Below the pieces are notes generated by a model. The model did no database searches. It was not told where the DNA came from and saw only the letters and a program-made list of their open reading frames with translations. The position numbers were made by a program, and so were the translations under genes. From Janibacter melonis (GTDB lineage Bacteria; Actinomycetota; Actinomycetes; Actinomycetales; Dermatophilaceae), in contig NZ_JAJBZM010000001.1 in the NCBI RefSeq assembly GCF_020567375.1, forward strand, positions 419,396-483,395: a stretch of 64,000 bases of DNA. Direction: 5' to 3'. Below are positions 36,621 through 44,931 of this stretch, piece by piece. The number at the start of each line of letters is the position of its first letter. Position 1 is the first letter of the stretch.

Positions 36621-37712
36621 GTGCCCGACCCCTTCGCCGCCGACCTGCGGGGCCGGGTCCAGGCCCAGCTCGACGCCGAGATCGCCCGTCAGCAGCGTCA
36701 TCTCGACGAGATGGGTCCGGACGTCGCCGACCTCACCGACGCGATCAGCTCGCTCGTGCGCGGCGGCAAGCGGCTGCGCGCCGCCTTCGCCTACTGGGGC
36801 TGGCGCGCGGGGGGCGGCGAGGACGGGCACGTGCCGGTGGCCCTCGCCTCGGCGATGGAGCTCTTCCAGGCCGCGGCCCTGCTCCACGACGACGTCATGG
36901 ACGACTCCGACACCCGCCGCGGCGCCCCCGCGGCGCACCGGGCGCTCGCCGCCGCGCACGCGCAGCGCGGGTGGCGCGGCGACGCCGACCGCTTCGGCCT
37001 GTCCGGGGCGATCCTCGCCGGCAACCTCTGCCTCGACTGGTGCGACGACCTCGTCGTGCGCTCGGGCCTGCCGGCCGACCGTCTCGCCGCGGCGTGGGAG
37101 GTCCTCGAGCGGATGCGCACCCAGCTCATGGCCGGCCAGTTCATCGACGTCGTCGAGTCGATGCAGCCCTGGTCGGCCGCCGACGGCCCGGAGCGCGTCG
37201 AGCGGGCCCGGCGCGTGCTGCGCTACAAGAGCGCGAAGTACTCCGTCGAGCACCCCCTGCTCATCGGCGCGGCCGCCGCGGGAGCCTCGCCGGCGACGCG
37301 CGAGGCGCTCTCGCGCCACGGGCTCGCCCTCGGCGAGGCCTTCCAGCTGCGCGACGACCTCCTCGGCGTCTTCGGCGACCCCGACGAGACGGGCAAGCCG
37401 GCCGGCGACGACCTGCGCGAGGGCAAGCGCACGGTCCTCGTCGCCCGGGCCTGGCTGGCCGCCGACGTCGCGCAGCGGGCCTGGCTCGAGGAGCACCTCG
37501 GCGACCCCGATCTCGAGGACGCGCAGGTGGCGCGCTTCCGCGAGCTGCTGACGAGCACCGGCGCGGTGGCCGAGGTCGAGGCCGAGATCACCCGGCTGGT
37601 CGACGCCTCCCGCACCGCCCTCGACGAGGTCTCGGGCCTGCCGGGCGCGCGGCCGGAGGCGGTCGAGGCCCTCGCCGAGCTCGTCGAGCTCGCCACCGCG
37701 CGCACCGCCTGA
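36621..37712 (+). CDS. Polyprenyl (geranylgeranyl-type) diphosphate synthase
   Basis: A trans-prenyltransferase of 363 residues with the first Asp-rich motif LLHDDVMDDSD (Asp90, Asp91, Asp94) and the second LRDDLLGVFGD (Asp245, Asp246); GGKRLR binds IPP. The residues before the first Asp motif (AAAL) are small, consistent with a C20 or longer product, but chain length is not certain. The position corresponds to idsA2 (Rv2173), close to the Rv2175c and pknL genes, in Mycobacterium. The GTG at 36621 has GAGGAGCCGAC upstream. Confidence 0.92.
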   Translation: MPDPFAADLRGRVQAQLDAEIARQQRHLDEMGPDVADLTDAISSLVRGGKRLRAAFAYWGWRAGGGEDGHVPVALASAMELFQAAALLHDDVMDDSDTRRGAPAAHRALAAAHAQRGWRGDADRFGLSGAILAGNLCLDWCDDLVVRSGLPADRLAAAWEVLERMRTQLMAGQFIDVVESMQPWSAADGPERVERARRVLRYKSAKYSVEHPLLIGAAAAGASPATREALSRHGLALGEAFQLRDDLLGVFGDPDETGKPAGDDLREGKRTVLVARAWLAADVAQRAWLEEHLGDPDLEDAQVARFRELLTSTGAVAEVEAEITRLVDASRTALDEVSGLPGARPEAVEALAELVELATARTA

Positions 37713-37716
37713 CCCC

Positions 37717-37722
37717 TACCCT
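37717..37722 (+). promoter_or_regulatory. -10 box close to the hydrolase start
   Basis: TACCCT ends 6 nt before the GTG at 37729. GAGGGG between them could instead act as a ribosome binding site on a longer transcript. Confidence 0.35.
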
Positions 37723-37728
37723 GAGGGG

Positions 37729-38247
37729 GTGGCGCTGCTCTTCCTCCACGGGGCCGGCGGGCACGACGAGGACCAGGTCCTCGTGCGCGCCCTGCGGGAG
37801 GGGCTCGCCGAGCCCGTCCTCGCCCCGCGGCTGCCCGACGAGGACATGAGCCACGACGCGTGGGCCGCGTGCGTCCGCGACGCGATCACCCCGCAGGTGC
37901 GCTCGGTCGTCGGCCACTCCTTCGGCGGGTCGACCGTGCTGCGCATGGCGACCCAGGCCGACCTCGGCGTCGACCACCTCGTGCTGCTCGCCGCGCCGGA
38001 CTGGGGGCCGAAGGGATGGGACGTCGCCGACTACGCGCTGCCGGACGACGCCGCAGAGCGGCTCGACCCCGCGCTGCGGGTCACCCTGCACCACTGCGCC
38101 GACGACGAGGTCGTGCCGGCCGGGCACCTCGACCTGCTGAGCGCACGCATCCCGGCCGCGCGGCGGGTCCTGCACGACCGCGGCGGTCACCAGCTGAGGG
38201 GCGACGCGACCACGGTCGTCGTCGGGTCGCTCTCGCCCGCGCCGTGA
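37729..38247 (+). CDS. Small alpha/beta hydrolase (RBBP9/YdeN-like)
   Basis: A 172-residue serine hydrolase with HGAGGHDEDQ at the oxyanion loop, the nucleophile elbow VVGHSFGGST (Ser64), an Asp in HCADDEVVP and His in DRGGHQLRG. Size and the compact fold fit the RBBP9/YdeN family rather than larger lipases. No signal peptide. The substrate is unknown. It follows the polyprenyl synthase by 16 nt and converges on the Rv2175c-like gene. Confidence 0.82.
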   Translation: MALLFLHGAGGHDEDQVLVRALREGLAEPVLAPRLPDEDMSHDAWAACVRDAITPQVRSVVGHSFGGSTVLRMATQADLGVDHLVLLAAPDWGPKGWDVADYALPDDAAERLDPALRVTLHHCADDEVVPAGHLDLLSARIPAARRVLHDRGGHQLRGDATTVVVGSLSPAP

Positions 38248-38269
38248 CGGCGCGGGCCCTGCCGACCGG

Positions 38270-38686
38270 CTAGAGCGCCTCTTCCATCGCCCGGCGACGC
38301 ACCTCGGTCTTGAAGCCCGCGCGGATGGCCTCGACCGGGGTGGTCGCGCCCCCGGGCAGCGTCTCGTCGCGGGCGAAGAGCCAGGCGACGACCTCGTCGT
38401 CGCTCATCCGGGCGTCGCGCAGCACGGTGAAGGTGCCGCGCAGCGCCGGGAGCGGCCCGTCGTCGTCGACGAAGGCCGCCGGCACCTGCAGCACGCGGCG
38501 CTCCCCGACCCGGACGGCGACGAGGTCGCCCTCCTCGATCATCCGGCGCACGTCGGTGAGACGGACACCGAGCCGCTGCGCGACGTCGGGGATGGCGAGC
38601 CACTCGCCGACGAGGTCCTCGAGGGCGTCGTGACCGGGGACGGGGGCGCCCGGCTGGGCGAGGTCCTGGGGCTGCTCGGTGCTCAT
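38270..38686 (-). CDS. Rv2175c-type DNA-binding protein
   Basis: A 138-residue protein with a winged helix-turn-helix (WLAIPDVAQRLGVRLTDVRR, MIEEGDLVAVR) and the conserved C-terminal domain LRGTFTVLRDARMSDDEVVAWLF. In M. tuberculosis, Rv2175c is a DNA-binding substrate of the kinase PknL encoded next to it; the same pairing exists here with the kinase at 40067. The N-terminal tail, which in Rv2175c carries the phosphorylated Thr, is present (MSTEQPQDL). Phosphorylation here is inferred from synteny. Confidence 0.88.
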   Translation of the reverse strand: MSTEQPQDLAQPGAPVPGHDALEDLVGEWLAIPDVAQRLGVRLTDVRRMIEEGDLVAVRVGERRVLQVPAAFVDDDGPLPALRGTFTVLRDARMSDDEVVAWLFARDETLPGGATTPVEAIRAGFKTEVRRRAMEEAL

Positions 38687-38931
38687 CGGACCAGTCTCCC
38701 AGAGCCCGGGCCCCCGTCCGCACGCCGCACCGGGCCTCGCGTCGCCGCGCGAGGTCGGCCGAGCTGGGGTAGCGTCTCGCGCGAACGATTCACACGAGTC
38801 AGCACACGCCACACCCGCCACACACAGTCCCGACGGTCGCCACCGGCTCGCGGACGCGACGCGCCCCCCCCTTCGACCGACGTCGCGACCACCGCCCGCG
38901 GCGAGTGACCTCGGGTACCGAGGAGAGCACC

Positions 38932-40062
38932 ATGGTCCTGCCGATCGTCGTCCCCCCTGCCACCGTCCCGCCCGCGCTCGACCTGCCCGCGCTGCCGGCC
39001 TCCGTCCACAGCGAGGAGCGGGCCGGCCGCACCCACACCGTGCGCAGCGGCGAGACCCTCTACGACATCGCCGAGCGCTACGGCACGAGCGTCGGCGCGC
39101 TGCGCCGGCACAACCAGCTCGACGCGGGCTTCATCTACCCCGGTCAGCACCTGCGCATCCCCTCCGGCGGCGCCTCGAGCCCCGCGGCGAAGCCCGCCCG
39201 CAGCGCCGCGACCCGCGGGTACACCGTGCGCAGCGGCGACACCCTCTACGGCATCGCGGCGCGCCACGGCATGTCCGTCGGGCGCCTCGCCTCCCTCAAC
39301 GGCGTCTCCAGCGAGTCCTTCATCCACCCGGGTCAGACGCTGCGCGTGCACGGCACCGCCGCACGCCCCGCGAAGCGTCCGGCCGCCCGCACCAGCGGGT
39401 CGCGCCACACCGTGGCCGCCGGCCAGACGCTGTCGGGCATCGCCTCCCAGCACGGCATGTCGGTGACGCGCCTGGCCAAGATCAACGGGCTGTCCGCCCG
39501 CTCCTTCATCTACCCCGGTCAGCGCCTGCGCGTCGCCGGCACGAGCCGCCCCGCTGCGACGACGACCGGCGGGGCCGGCTTCGACCACAACACCTTCGCC
39601 GGGCGTACCTACCCCAGCGAGATCGTCTCCGCGGCCAGCCGCAACCGTCAGACCCTCGCCGGACGCCCGGTGCCGAGCCGCTCGCAGGTCCGCGCGAAGA
39701 TCGTCGCGACCGCCCAGCGCTACGGCGTCGACCCCTCGCTCGCCCTCGCGATCTCCTACCAGGAGTCCGGGTGGGACCAGCGCCAGGTCTCCGTCGCCAA
39801 CGCCGTCGGCGTCATGCAGGTCATCCCGTCCTCGGGCGAATGGACCTCGGGCCTCGTCGGGCGCCGCCTCGACCTGCTCGACACCGACGACAACATCACC
39901 GCCGGCGTCGTGCTCCTGCAGCAGCTGACCCGGATGGCGTCGAGCGACTCGCAGGCGATCGCCGGGTACTACCAGGGGCTGGGCTCGGTGCAGAAGCACG
40001 GGATGTACGCCGACACGCGGGGGTACGTGAAGAACGTGCAGGCACTGCGCGCCACAATGTGA
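38932..40062 (+). CDS. Triple-LysM lytic transglycosylase-like protein
   Basis: A 376-residue protein with three LysM peptidoglycan-binding domains (HTVRSGETLYDIAERYG, YTVRSGDTLYGIAARHG, HTVAAGQTLSGIASQHG) separated by Ala/Pro/Arg linkers, then a C-terminal SLT-type domain (GVDPSLALAISYQESGWD with catalytic Glu, NAVGVMQVIPSSGEW). It should cut or bind cell-wall glycan. Unusually, no standard signal peptide is visible: the N-terminus reads VLPIVVPPATVPPALDLPAL. ATG 38932 has GAGGAG upstream; a GTG at 38905 adds only nine residues. The PASTA kinase gene starts 4 nt after it. Confidence 0.88.
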   Translation: MVLPIVVPPATVPPALDLPALPASVHSEERAGRTHTVRSGETLYDIAERYGTSVGALRRHNQLDAGFIYPGQHLRIPSGGASSPAAKPARSAATRGYTVRSGDTLYGIAARHGMSVGRLASLNGVSSESFIHPGQTLRVHGTAARPAKRPAARTSGSRHTVAAGQTLSGIASQHGMSVTRLAKINGLSARSFIYPGQRLRVAGTSRPAATTTGGAGFDHNTFAGRTYPSEIVSAASRNRQTLAGRPVPSRSQVRAKIVATAQRYGVDPSLALAISYQESGWDQRQVSVANAVGVMQVIPSSGEWTSGLVGRRLDLLDTDDNITAGVVLLQQLTRMASSDSQAIAGYYQGLGSVQKHGMYADTRGYVKNVQALRATM

Positions 40063-40066
40063 GGTC

Positions 40067-42013
40067 ATGGGGGCACGCAGCGGCGTCGAGGACCTCGTCG
40101 GCATCACGCTCGACGGGCGCTACCGCGTGCTCGAGCACCTCGCCGACGGCGGCATGGCCTCGGTCTACCGCGGGCTCGACACCCGTCTCGAGCGCGATGT
40201 CGCGATCAAGGTCATGCGCCCCGACCTCGCGGCCGACGACACCTTCGTCTCCCGCTTCCGGCGTGAGGCCCGCAGCGCGGCCCGCCTGGCGCACCCGCAC
40301 GTCGTCGGCGTCCACGACCAGGGCGAGAGCGACGGCCTCGTCTTCCTCGTCATGGAGCACGTGCCCGGGCAGACCCTGCGCGAGGTGCTGCGCACCGAGG
40401 GGGCGCTGAGCCCGCGCGCGGCGCTCGACCTCCTCGAGCCGGTCCTCGCCGGACTGGCCGCCGCGCACGACGCCGGCCTCGTCCACCGCGACGTCAAGCC
40501 CGAGAACGTCCTCATCCGCGACGACGGCACGGTCAAGGTCGCCGACTTCGGGCTCGCCCGGGCCGTCTCCTCGCAGACCGCGACCGGCACGACCGGGGTG
40601 CTCCTCGGCACGGTGAGCTATCTCTCGCCCGAGCAGGTCGAGCGCGGCATCGCCGACCCGCGCAGCGACGTCTACGCCGCCGGGCTGCTCCTCTTCGAGA
40701 TGCTCACCGGCCGCAAGGCCGTCGACGGCGAGACCCCGATCCACGTCGCCTTCCAGCACGTGCACGGCGACCTCCCGAGCCTGCGCACCACCCGCCCCGA
40801 CCTGCCCGTCGCCCTCGACGAGCTCGTCGCCGCGGCGGTCGCGCGGGACCCCGACGAGCGTCCTCGGGACGCCTCGACCTACCTCGGGCTCGTGACCCGC
40901 GTGCGTCGGCAGCTCGGCGACGCCGAGCTCGACGCCCGGCCGGCACCGGGCAGCGCGCACGAGCGCAGCACCCGCAGCGACGAGACGGCGCTGCTCGACG
41001 CGACGGCCGGCAGCTCGCGCCGTCCGGACGTCGTGGGTCCCCGGGCCGAGCGGTCGGGGGCGACCGAGGCGACGCGCACGAGCCCGACCACGGCGACCGA
41101 CCTCGCGACCGGGCCGCAGGACCCGCCCGGGCGACGCCGCTCCCCCTTCGCCCTCATCGGTCTCGCCCTGCTCGTCGCCGCGCTCGCCGGAGGTCTGTGG
41201 TGGGGCACGCTCGGCCAGCGCACCACGGTGCCCGAGGTCGCCGGCGCCGACGCGAGCACCGTCGAGGCGCGCCTCACGGGCGCCGACCTGCGGCTGAGCA
41301 CGAAGCAGGCCTTCGACGAGGACGTCGCCCCCGGCGTCGCCATCGGCTCGACCCCGGCCGCCGGCCAGGAGGGGCGGCGCGGCGACGAGGTCGTCGTGAC
41401 CTTCTCGAAGGGGCCGGAGCGCTACGAGGTGCCCTACCTCACCCGCCTGACGAAGGACGCGGCGAGCGCCCGCCTGGCCCGCGACCACCTCGTCGTCGGC
41501 TCGACGACGAGCGAGCACCACGAGTCCGTGCCGCAGGGCCAGGTCATCCGCACGGACCCGACGACCGGCACGAAGATGCGCCGCGACGCGAAGGTCGCCC
41601 TCGTGCTCTCGAAGGGCCCGCAGCCCGTCGCCATCCCCTCCGTCACCGGTCAGCCCTACGAGAGCGCGAAGACCACGCTCGAGGAGGCCGGCTTCGTCGT
41701 CGAGCGGGCGGCGGACGTCAACGACCAGTCCGTGCCGAAGGGGTCGGTCGTCTCGCAGGACCCCGCCAGCGGCGGCACCGGCGTGCGTGGCGACACCGTG
41801 ACGCTCGCGGTGTCCAAGGGGCCGGTCATGGTGACGATCCCCGACGTCGAGGGCAAGAGCGAGAGCGATGCGAAGAGCGCCCTCGAGGGCGCCGGGCTCG
41901 CGGTGAAGGTCCAGCGCTTCTTCGGCAGCCCGCTGGACCAGGTCCGCGCGACGAGCCCGCGGGCCGGCACGAGCGTGCCGAAGGGGAGCACCGTCACCAT
42001 CCTCGTCGTGTGA
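40067..42013 (+). CDS. Serine/threonine protein kinase with four PASTA domains (PknL/PknB-like)
   Basis: A 648-residue membrane kinase. The cytoplasmic kinase domain (about 18-285) has the Gly loop LADGGMASVYRG, Lys48 in VAIKVM, HRDVKPENVL with Asp142, and DFG at 160-162. A juxtamembrane region and one transmembrane helix (about 351-372) lead to four extracytoplasmic PASTA repeats that bind muropeptides. Synteny with Rv2175c and aroG matches PknL of M. tuberculosis, though that protein lacks PASTA repeats. The upstream LysM enzyme overlaps this logic: wall sensing and wall remodelling in one operon. Confidence 0.92.
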   Translation: MGARSGVEDLVGITLDGRYRVLEHLADGGMASVYRGLDTRLERDVAIKVMRPDLAADDTFVSRFRREARSAARLAHPHVVGVHDQGESDGLVFLVMEHVPGQTLREVLRTEGALSPRAALDLLEPVLAGLAAAHDAGLVHRDVKPENVLIRDDGTVKVADFGLARAVSSQTATGTTGVLLGTVSYLSPEQVERGIADPRSDVYAAGLLLFEMLTGRKAVDGETPIHVAFQHVHGDLPSLRTTRPDLPVALDELVAAAVARDPDERPRDASTYLGLVTRVRRQLGDAELDARPAPGSAHERSTRSDETALLDATAGSSRRPDVVGPRAERSGATEATRTSPTTATDLATGPQDPPGRRRSPFALIGLALLVAALAGGLWWGTLGQRTTVPEVAGADASTVEARLTGADLRLSTKQAFDEDVAPGVAIGSTPAAGQEGRRGDEVVVTFSKGPERYEVPYLTRLTKDAASARLARDHLVVGSTTSEHHESVPQGQVIRTDPTTGTKMRRDAKVALVLSKGPQPVAIPSVTGQPYESAKTTLEEAGFVVERAADVNDQSVPKGSVVSQDPASGGTGVRGDTVTLAVSKGPVMVTIPDVEGKSESDAKSALEGAGLAVKVQRFFGSPLDQVRATSPRAGTSVPKGSTVTILVV

Positions 42014-42033
42014 TCCGGCCCCACACTGGGCTC

Positions 42034-42471
42034 ATGACGCCCGACCCGCGCCCTCCCGTGAGCCGGCCCCGCCGCTGGCTCGTCCCCCTCGCGGCCACCG
42101 CGGTGGTCCTCGGCGTCCTCGACGCGCTGTGGATCTCGCTCGTGGCGCGGGGCCTGTACGAGGACGGGCTCGGCGACCTGCTCGCCGACCCGCTCGTCGG
42201 CTGGGCGGCCGGGGTCTTCTACGTCGTCTACGCCGTCGCGGTCACCGTGCTCGTCGTGCGTCCGGAGCTCGACACCGGCACGACCGGGACCGCCGCGGCG
42301 AAGGGGGCAGTGCTCGGGGTCGCCGCGTACGCGACCTTCGGCTTCACCGACCTCGCGATCGTCGAGGGGTGGCCCGTTCGGCTCGCCGTCGTCGACACGG
42401 TCTGGGGCGGGGTGCTCACGGCCGCGACCGGCGCCGCGGCGCACGCGGCCTCGCGACGGGCGGGTGCGTGA
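42034..42471 (+). CDS. DUF2177 family membrane protein
   Basis: A 145-residue protein with four hydrophobic segments: the first (PLAATAVVLGVLDALWISLV) carries the conserved LD-LW motif of DUF2177, and YATFGFTDLAIVEGWP is another family block. Function unknown. It starts at ATG 42034, 20 nt after the kinase, with CACACT 6 nt upstream, and overlaps the next gene by TGATG. Confidence 0.8.
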   Translation: MTPDPRPPVSRPRRWLVPLAATAVVLGVLDALWISLVARGLYEDGLGDLLADPLVGWAAGVFYVVYAVAVTVLVVRPELDTGTTGTAAAKGAVLGVAAYATFGFTDLAIVEGWPVRLAVVDTVWGGVLTAATGAAAHAASRRAGA

Positions 42472-42851
42472 TGGTGACCCGGATCAGCGCCACCGGGCCG
42501 GCCCCGGCGAGCACCGCGTGGTCGCGCTACGTGACCCGCGAGGCGTGGCCGACGTGGGCGCCGCACATCCGTCGGGTGCGTCCTGAGGGCGAGATCCGCC
42601 CCGGTGACCGCGGGGTCGTCCTCGGGCCGCTCGTCAGCCTCGTGCCGTACACGATCCTCGAGCGGGACGACGCCCTGCGCCGGTGGTCCTGGTGGGTCGG
42701 GGTGGGCCCGGTCGGGGTGCGCCTCGACCACGGCGTCGACGAGGGGCCGGAGGGCACGACCGCGTGGGCCGACGTGCACCTCCCGGCGCCGCTCGTCGCG
42801 ATCTACCGGCCGCTGGCCGGCAGCGCGCTGCGCCGCCTCGTCGGGGGCTGA
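42471..42851 (+). CDS. SRPBCC-fold polyketide cyclase-like protein
   Basis: A 126-residue protein with the START/Bet v1-like pattern: STAWSRYVTREAWPTWAPHI near the N-terminus and VDEGPEGTTAWADVHLPAPL near the end. Such proteins bind small hydrophobic ligands; no function can be given. Its ATG overlaps the stop of the DUF2177 gene. A hairpin covers its stop codon. Confidence 0.75.
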   Translation: MVTRISATGPAPASTAWSRYVTREAWPTWAPHIRRVRPEGEIRPGDRGVVLGPLVSLVPYTILERDDALRRWSWWVGVGPVGVRLDHGVDEGPEGTTAWADVHLPAPLVAIYRPLAGSALRRLVGG

Positions 42852-42866
42852 GCGGGCTCAGCCCCC
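42843..42866. terminator. Bidirectional hairpin between the SRPBCC gene and aroG
   Basis: GGGGGCTGAGC and GCTCAGCCCCC form a perfect 11-bp stem with a 2-nt turn and include the SRPBCC stop codon. It lies 10 nt from the convergent aroG stop. Confidence 0.75.
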
Positions 42867-42875
42867 GGGGGGTGC

Positions 42876-44231
42876 TCAGCGGGCGCTGAGCATCTCCGCG
42901 ACGAGGAAGGACAGCTCGAGGCTCTGCTGGTGGTTCAGACGCGGGTCGCACACGCTCTCGTAGCGCTTGTTGAGGTCCTCGTCGAGGATCCGCTCGGCGC
43001 CGCCGAGGCACTCGGTGACGTCGTTGCCGGTGAGCTCGACGTGGATGCCGCCGGGCACGGTGCCGACCTCGCGGTGGGCGTGGAAGAAGCCGCGGACCTC
43101 GTCGACGACGTCGTCGAAGTCGCGGGTCTTGTAGCCCGACGCCGACTCGAAGGTGTTGCCGTGCATCGGGTCGCAGATCCACGTGACCATCGAGCCGCTC
43201 GTCTTGACCGCCTCGAGCAGCGGCGGGAGCGCCTCGCGGATCCGGCCGGCGCCCATGCGGGTGATGAGCGTGAGGCGGCCGGGCTCGCGACGCGGGTCGA
43301 GCCGGTCGATGATGCCGAGCAGGTCCTCGGGGGCGAGCTTGTCGCTGACCTTGAGACCGATGGGGTTGCGGATGCGCGAGACGAAGTCGAGGTGCGCGTG
43401 GTCGGTCTGGCGCGTGCGCTCGCCGACCCACACGAAGTGGCCGGAGGTGTTGTAGAGGTCGCCGGTGCGCGAGTCGACCCGGGTCATCGGGCGCTCGTAG
43501 TCGAGGAGGAGCGCCTCGTGGGCAGACCAGAACTCGGTGCCCTTGAGCGCGTCGAAGTCGACGCCGCACGCGGCCATGAACTTCATCGCCTTGTCGATGT
43601 CGCGCGCCAGGCCCTCGTAGCGGGCGTTGGCGGCGTTGGCGACGAAGCCGCGGTTCCAGTCGTGGACGTGGCGCAGGTCGGCGAAGCCCCCGCGGGTGAA
43701 GGCGCGCACGAGGTTCATCGTCGCGGCGCTGCTGTGGTAGCCGCGCAGGAGGCGCTGGGGGTCGGGGCGACGGGCCTCCGGGGTGAACTCGAAGTCGTTG
43801 ACCATGTCGCCGCGGTAGGCCGGCAGCTCGACGCCCTCGCGGGTCTCGGTGTCCTTGCTGCGGGGCTTGGCGTACTGCCCGGCCATGCGCCCGATCTTCA
43901 CGACGGGCATGCCGGCGCCGTAGGTGAGGACGGCGGCCATCTGCAGGATCGTCTTGACGCGGTCACGGATGTTGTCGGCGGTCGCGTTGACGAAGGTCTC
44001 CGCGCAGTCGCCGCCCTGGAGCACGAAGGCCTCGCCGATGGCGGCGGACGCGAGCCGGTCGCGCAGGTCGTCGCACTCCCCCGCGAAGACGAGCGGGGGG
44101 TAGCTCTCGAGGGTCGCCACGACGTCGGCGAGCGCGGCCTGGTCGGGCCAGGTCGGCTGCTGCGCGGCGGGCAGGTCTGCGGACAGGGCCGCGCGGATCT
44201 GAGCGGAAGGTGCTGCGGTGGTCACCGGCAC
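42876..44231 (-). CDS. aroG: Class II 3-deoxy-7-phosphoheptulonate (DAHP) synthase
   Basis: First step of the shikimate pathway, joining PEP and erythrose 4-phosphate. The 451-residue protein has class II signatures FVLQGGDCAETF (metal Cys), KIGRMAGQYAKPRS, RGDMVNDFEF, GHFVWVGERTRQ and WICDPMHGNT (metal His) and ends RYESVCDPRLNHQQSLELSF. Position beside PknL matches Rv2178c. The frame opens with GTG at 44231, but a TAGACT box lies immediately before it, so a leaderless start at the GTG at 44225 (VTTAAPSAQ) is likely. Confidence 0.95.
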   Translation of the reverse strand: MPVTTAAPSAQIRAALSADLPAAQQPTWPDQAALADVVATLESYPPLVFAGECDDLRDRLASAAIGEAFVLQGGDCAETFVNATADNIRDRVKTILQMAAVLTYGAGMPVVKIGRMAGQYAKPRSKDTETREGVELPAYRGDMVNDFEFTPEARRPDPQRLLRGYHSSAATMNLVRAFTRGGFADLRHVHDWNRGFVANAANARYEGLARDIDKAMKFMAACGVDFDALKGTEFWSAHEALLLDYERPMTRVDSRTGDLYNTSGHFVWVGERTRQTDHAHLDFVSRIRNPIGLKVSDKLAPEDLLGIIDRLDPRREPGRLTLITRMGAGRIREALPPLLEAVKTSGSMVTWICDPMHGNTFESASGYKTRDFDDVVDEVRGFFHAHREVGTVPGGIHVELTGNDVTECLGGAERILDEDLNKRYESVCDPRLNHQQSLELSFLVAEMLSAR

Positions 44232-44237
44232 AGTCTA
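44232..44237 (-). promoter_or_regulatory. -10 box for a probable leaderless aroG transcript
   Basis: TAGACT on the minus strand abuts the first GTG and ends 6 nt before the second GTG at 44225, favouring the second as the true start. Confidence 0.5.
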
Positions 44238-44253
44238 GGTACCGCCGCAGAGC

Positions 44254-44931
44254 TCAGCCCGGGGTGTCCAAGCCGCGGCTGATCGCGAAGCGCGTGAGCT
44301 CGACCCGGTTGTGCAGGTGGAGCTTGCCGAGGATGTTCTGCACGTGGTTCTGCACCGTGCGGTGCGAGAGGACGAGGTCGGCGGCGATCTCCTTGGCGGT
44401 CATGCCCATCGCGACGTAGCGCAGGATCTCGGTCTCGCGCTCGGTGAGCTCGGGGACCGCGCTGCCCTGCCCCTTCGGCTCCGGCTCGGGCTGCCCCGAG
44501 CGGGCCTTCATGTCGCGGAACTCGCCGAGGACCATCCCGGCCAGACCGGGGGTGAAGACGGCCTGGCCCTGCGCCGTCTCGTGCACGGCGCGGCGGATCT
44601 CCTCGCCGGAGGCGGACTTCACGAGGTAGCCCGACGCCCCCGCCTTGATCGTCGCGAGGACGTCGCGCTCCTCACCGGACGCGGAGAGGATGAGGATGCG
44701 GGTCGGCAGGTCGGCGATGGCGGCGCACACCTCGTCGCCGCGCAGGCCCGGCAGGTTGAGGTCGAGGACGAGGACGTCCGGCGTCGTCGCCCGGGTGCGC
44801 GCGACCGTCGAGGGCCCGTCGCCGGCGGTGCCGACGACGCGCAGCCCGTGGTCCTCGAGATCGGCGACGAGGGCGTCCCGCCACAGCGGGTGGTCGTCGG
44901 CGACGAGGACGGTGGTCGGCTGCTCGCTCAT
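44254..44931 (-). CDS. NarL/LuxR-family response regulator (MacR-like)
   Basis: A 225-residue two-component regulator. The receiver domain has acidic ADDHPLW, phospho-acceptor Asp57 in VLVLDLNLPG, and Lys in YLVKSASGEE; a Pro/Glu linker leads to a LuxR helix-turn-helix (LTERETEILRYVAMGMTAKE, VLSHRTVQNHVQNILGKL). The ATG at 44931 overlaps the kinase stop by ATGA. The kinase contains a DUF5931-type sensor region, which corresponds to the MacRS system of Streptomyces. Confidence 0.9.
   Translation of the reverse strand: MSEQPTTVLVADDHPLWRDALVADLEDHGLRVVGTAGDGPSTVARTRATTPDVLVLDLNLPGLRGDEVCAAIADLPTRILILSASGEERDVLATIKAGASGYLVKSASGEEIRRAVHETAQGQAVFTPGLAGMVLGEFRDMKARSGQPEPEPKGQGSAVPELTERETEILRYVAMGMTAKEIAADLVLSHRTVQNHVQNILGKLHLHNRVELTRFAISRGLDTPG

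Noticed and set aside
38720-38931. A ydaO-type c-di-AMP riboswitch before the LysM gene
   Set aside because: Such genes often have one in Actinobacteria, but I could not find the conserved riboswitch blocks in this leader; only a CA-rich stretch and one CCCCCTTCG are seen.
42872-42899. A second terminator next to aroG (repeated GCGGGC/GCTGAG words)
   Set aside because: The pairing is short and imperfect compared with the 11-bp hairpin at 42843-42866.
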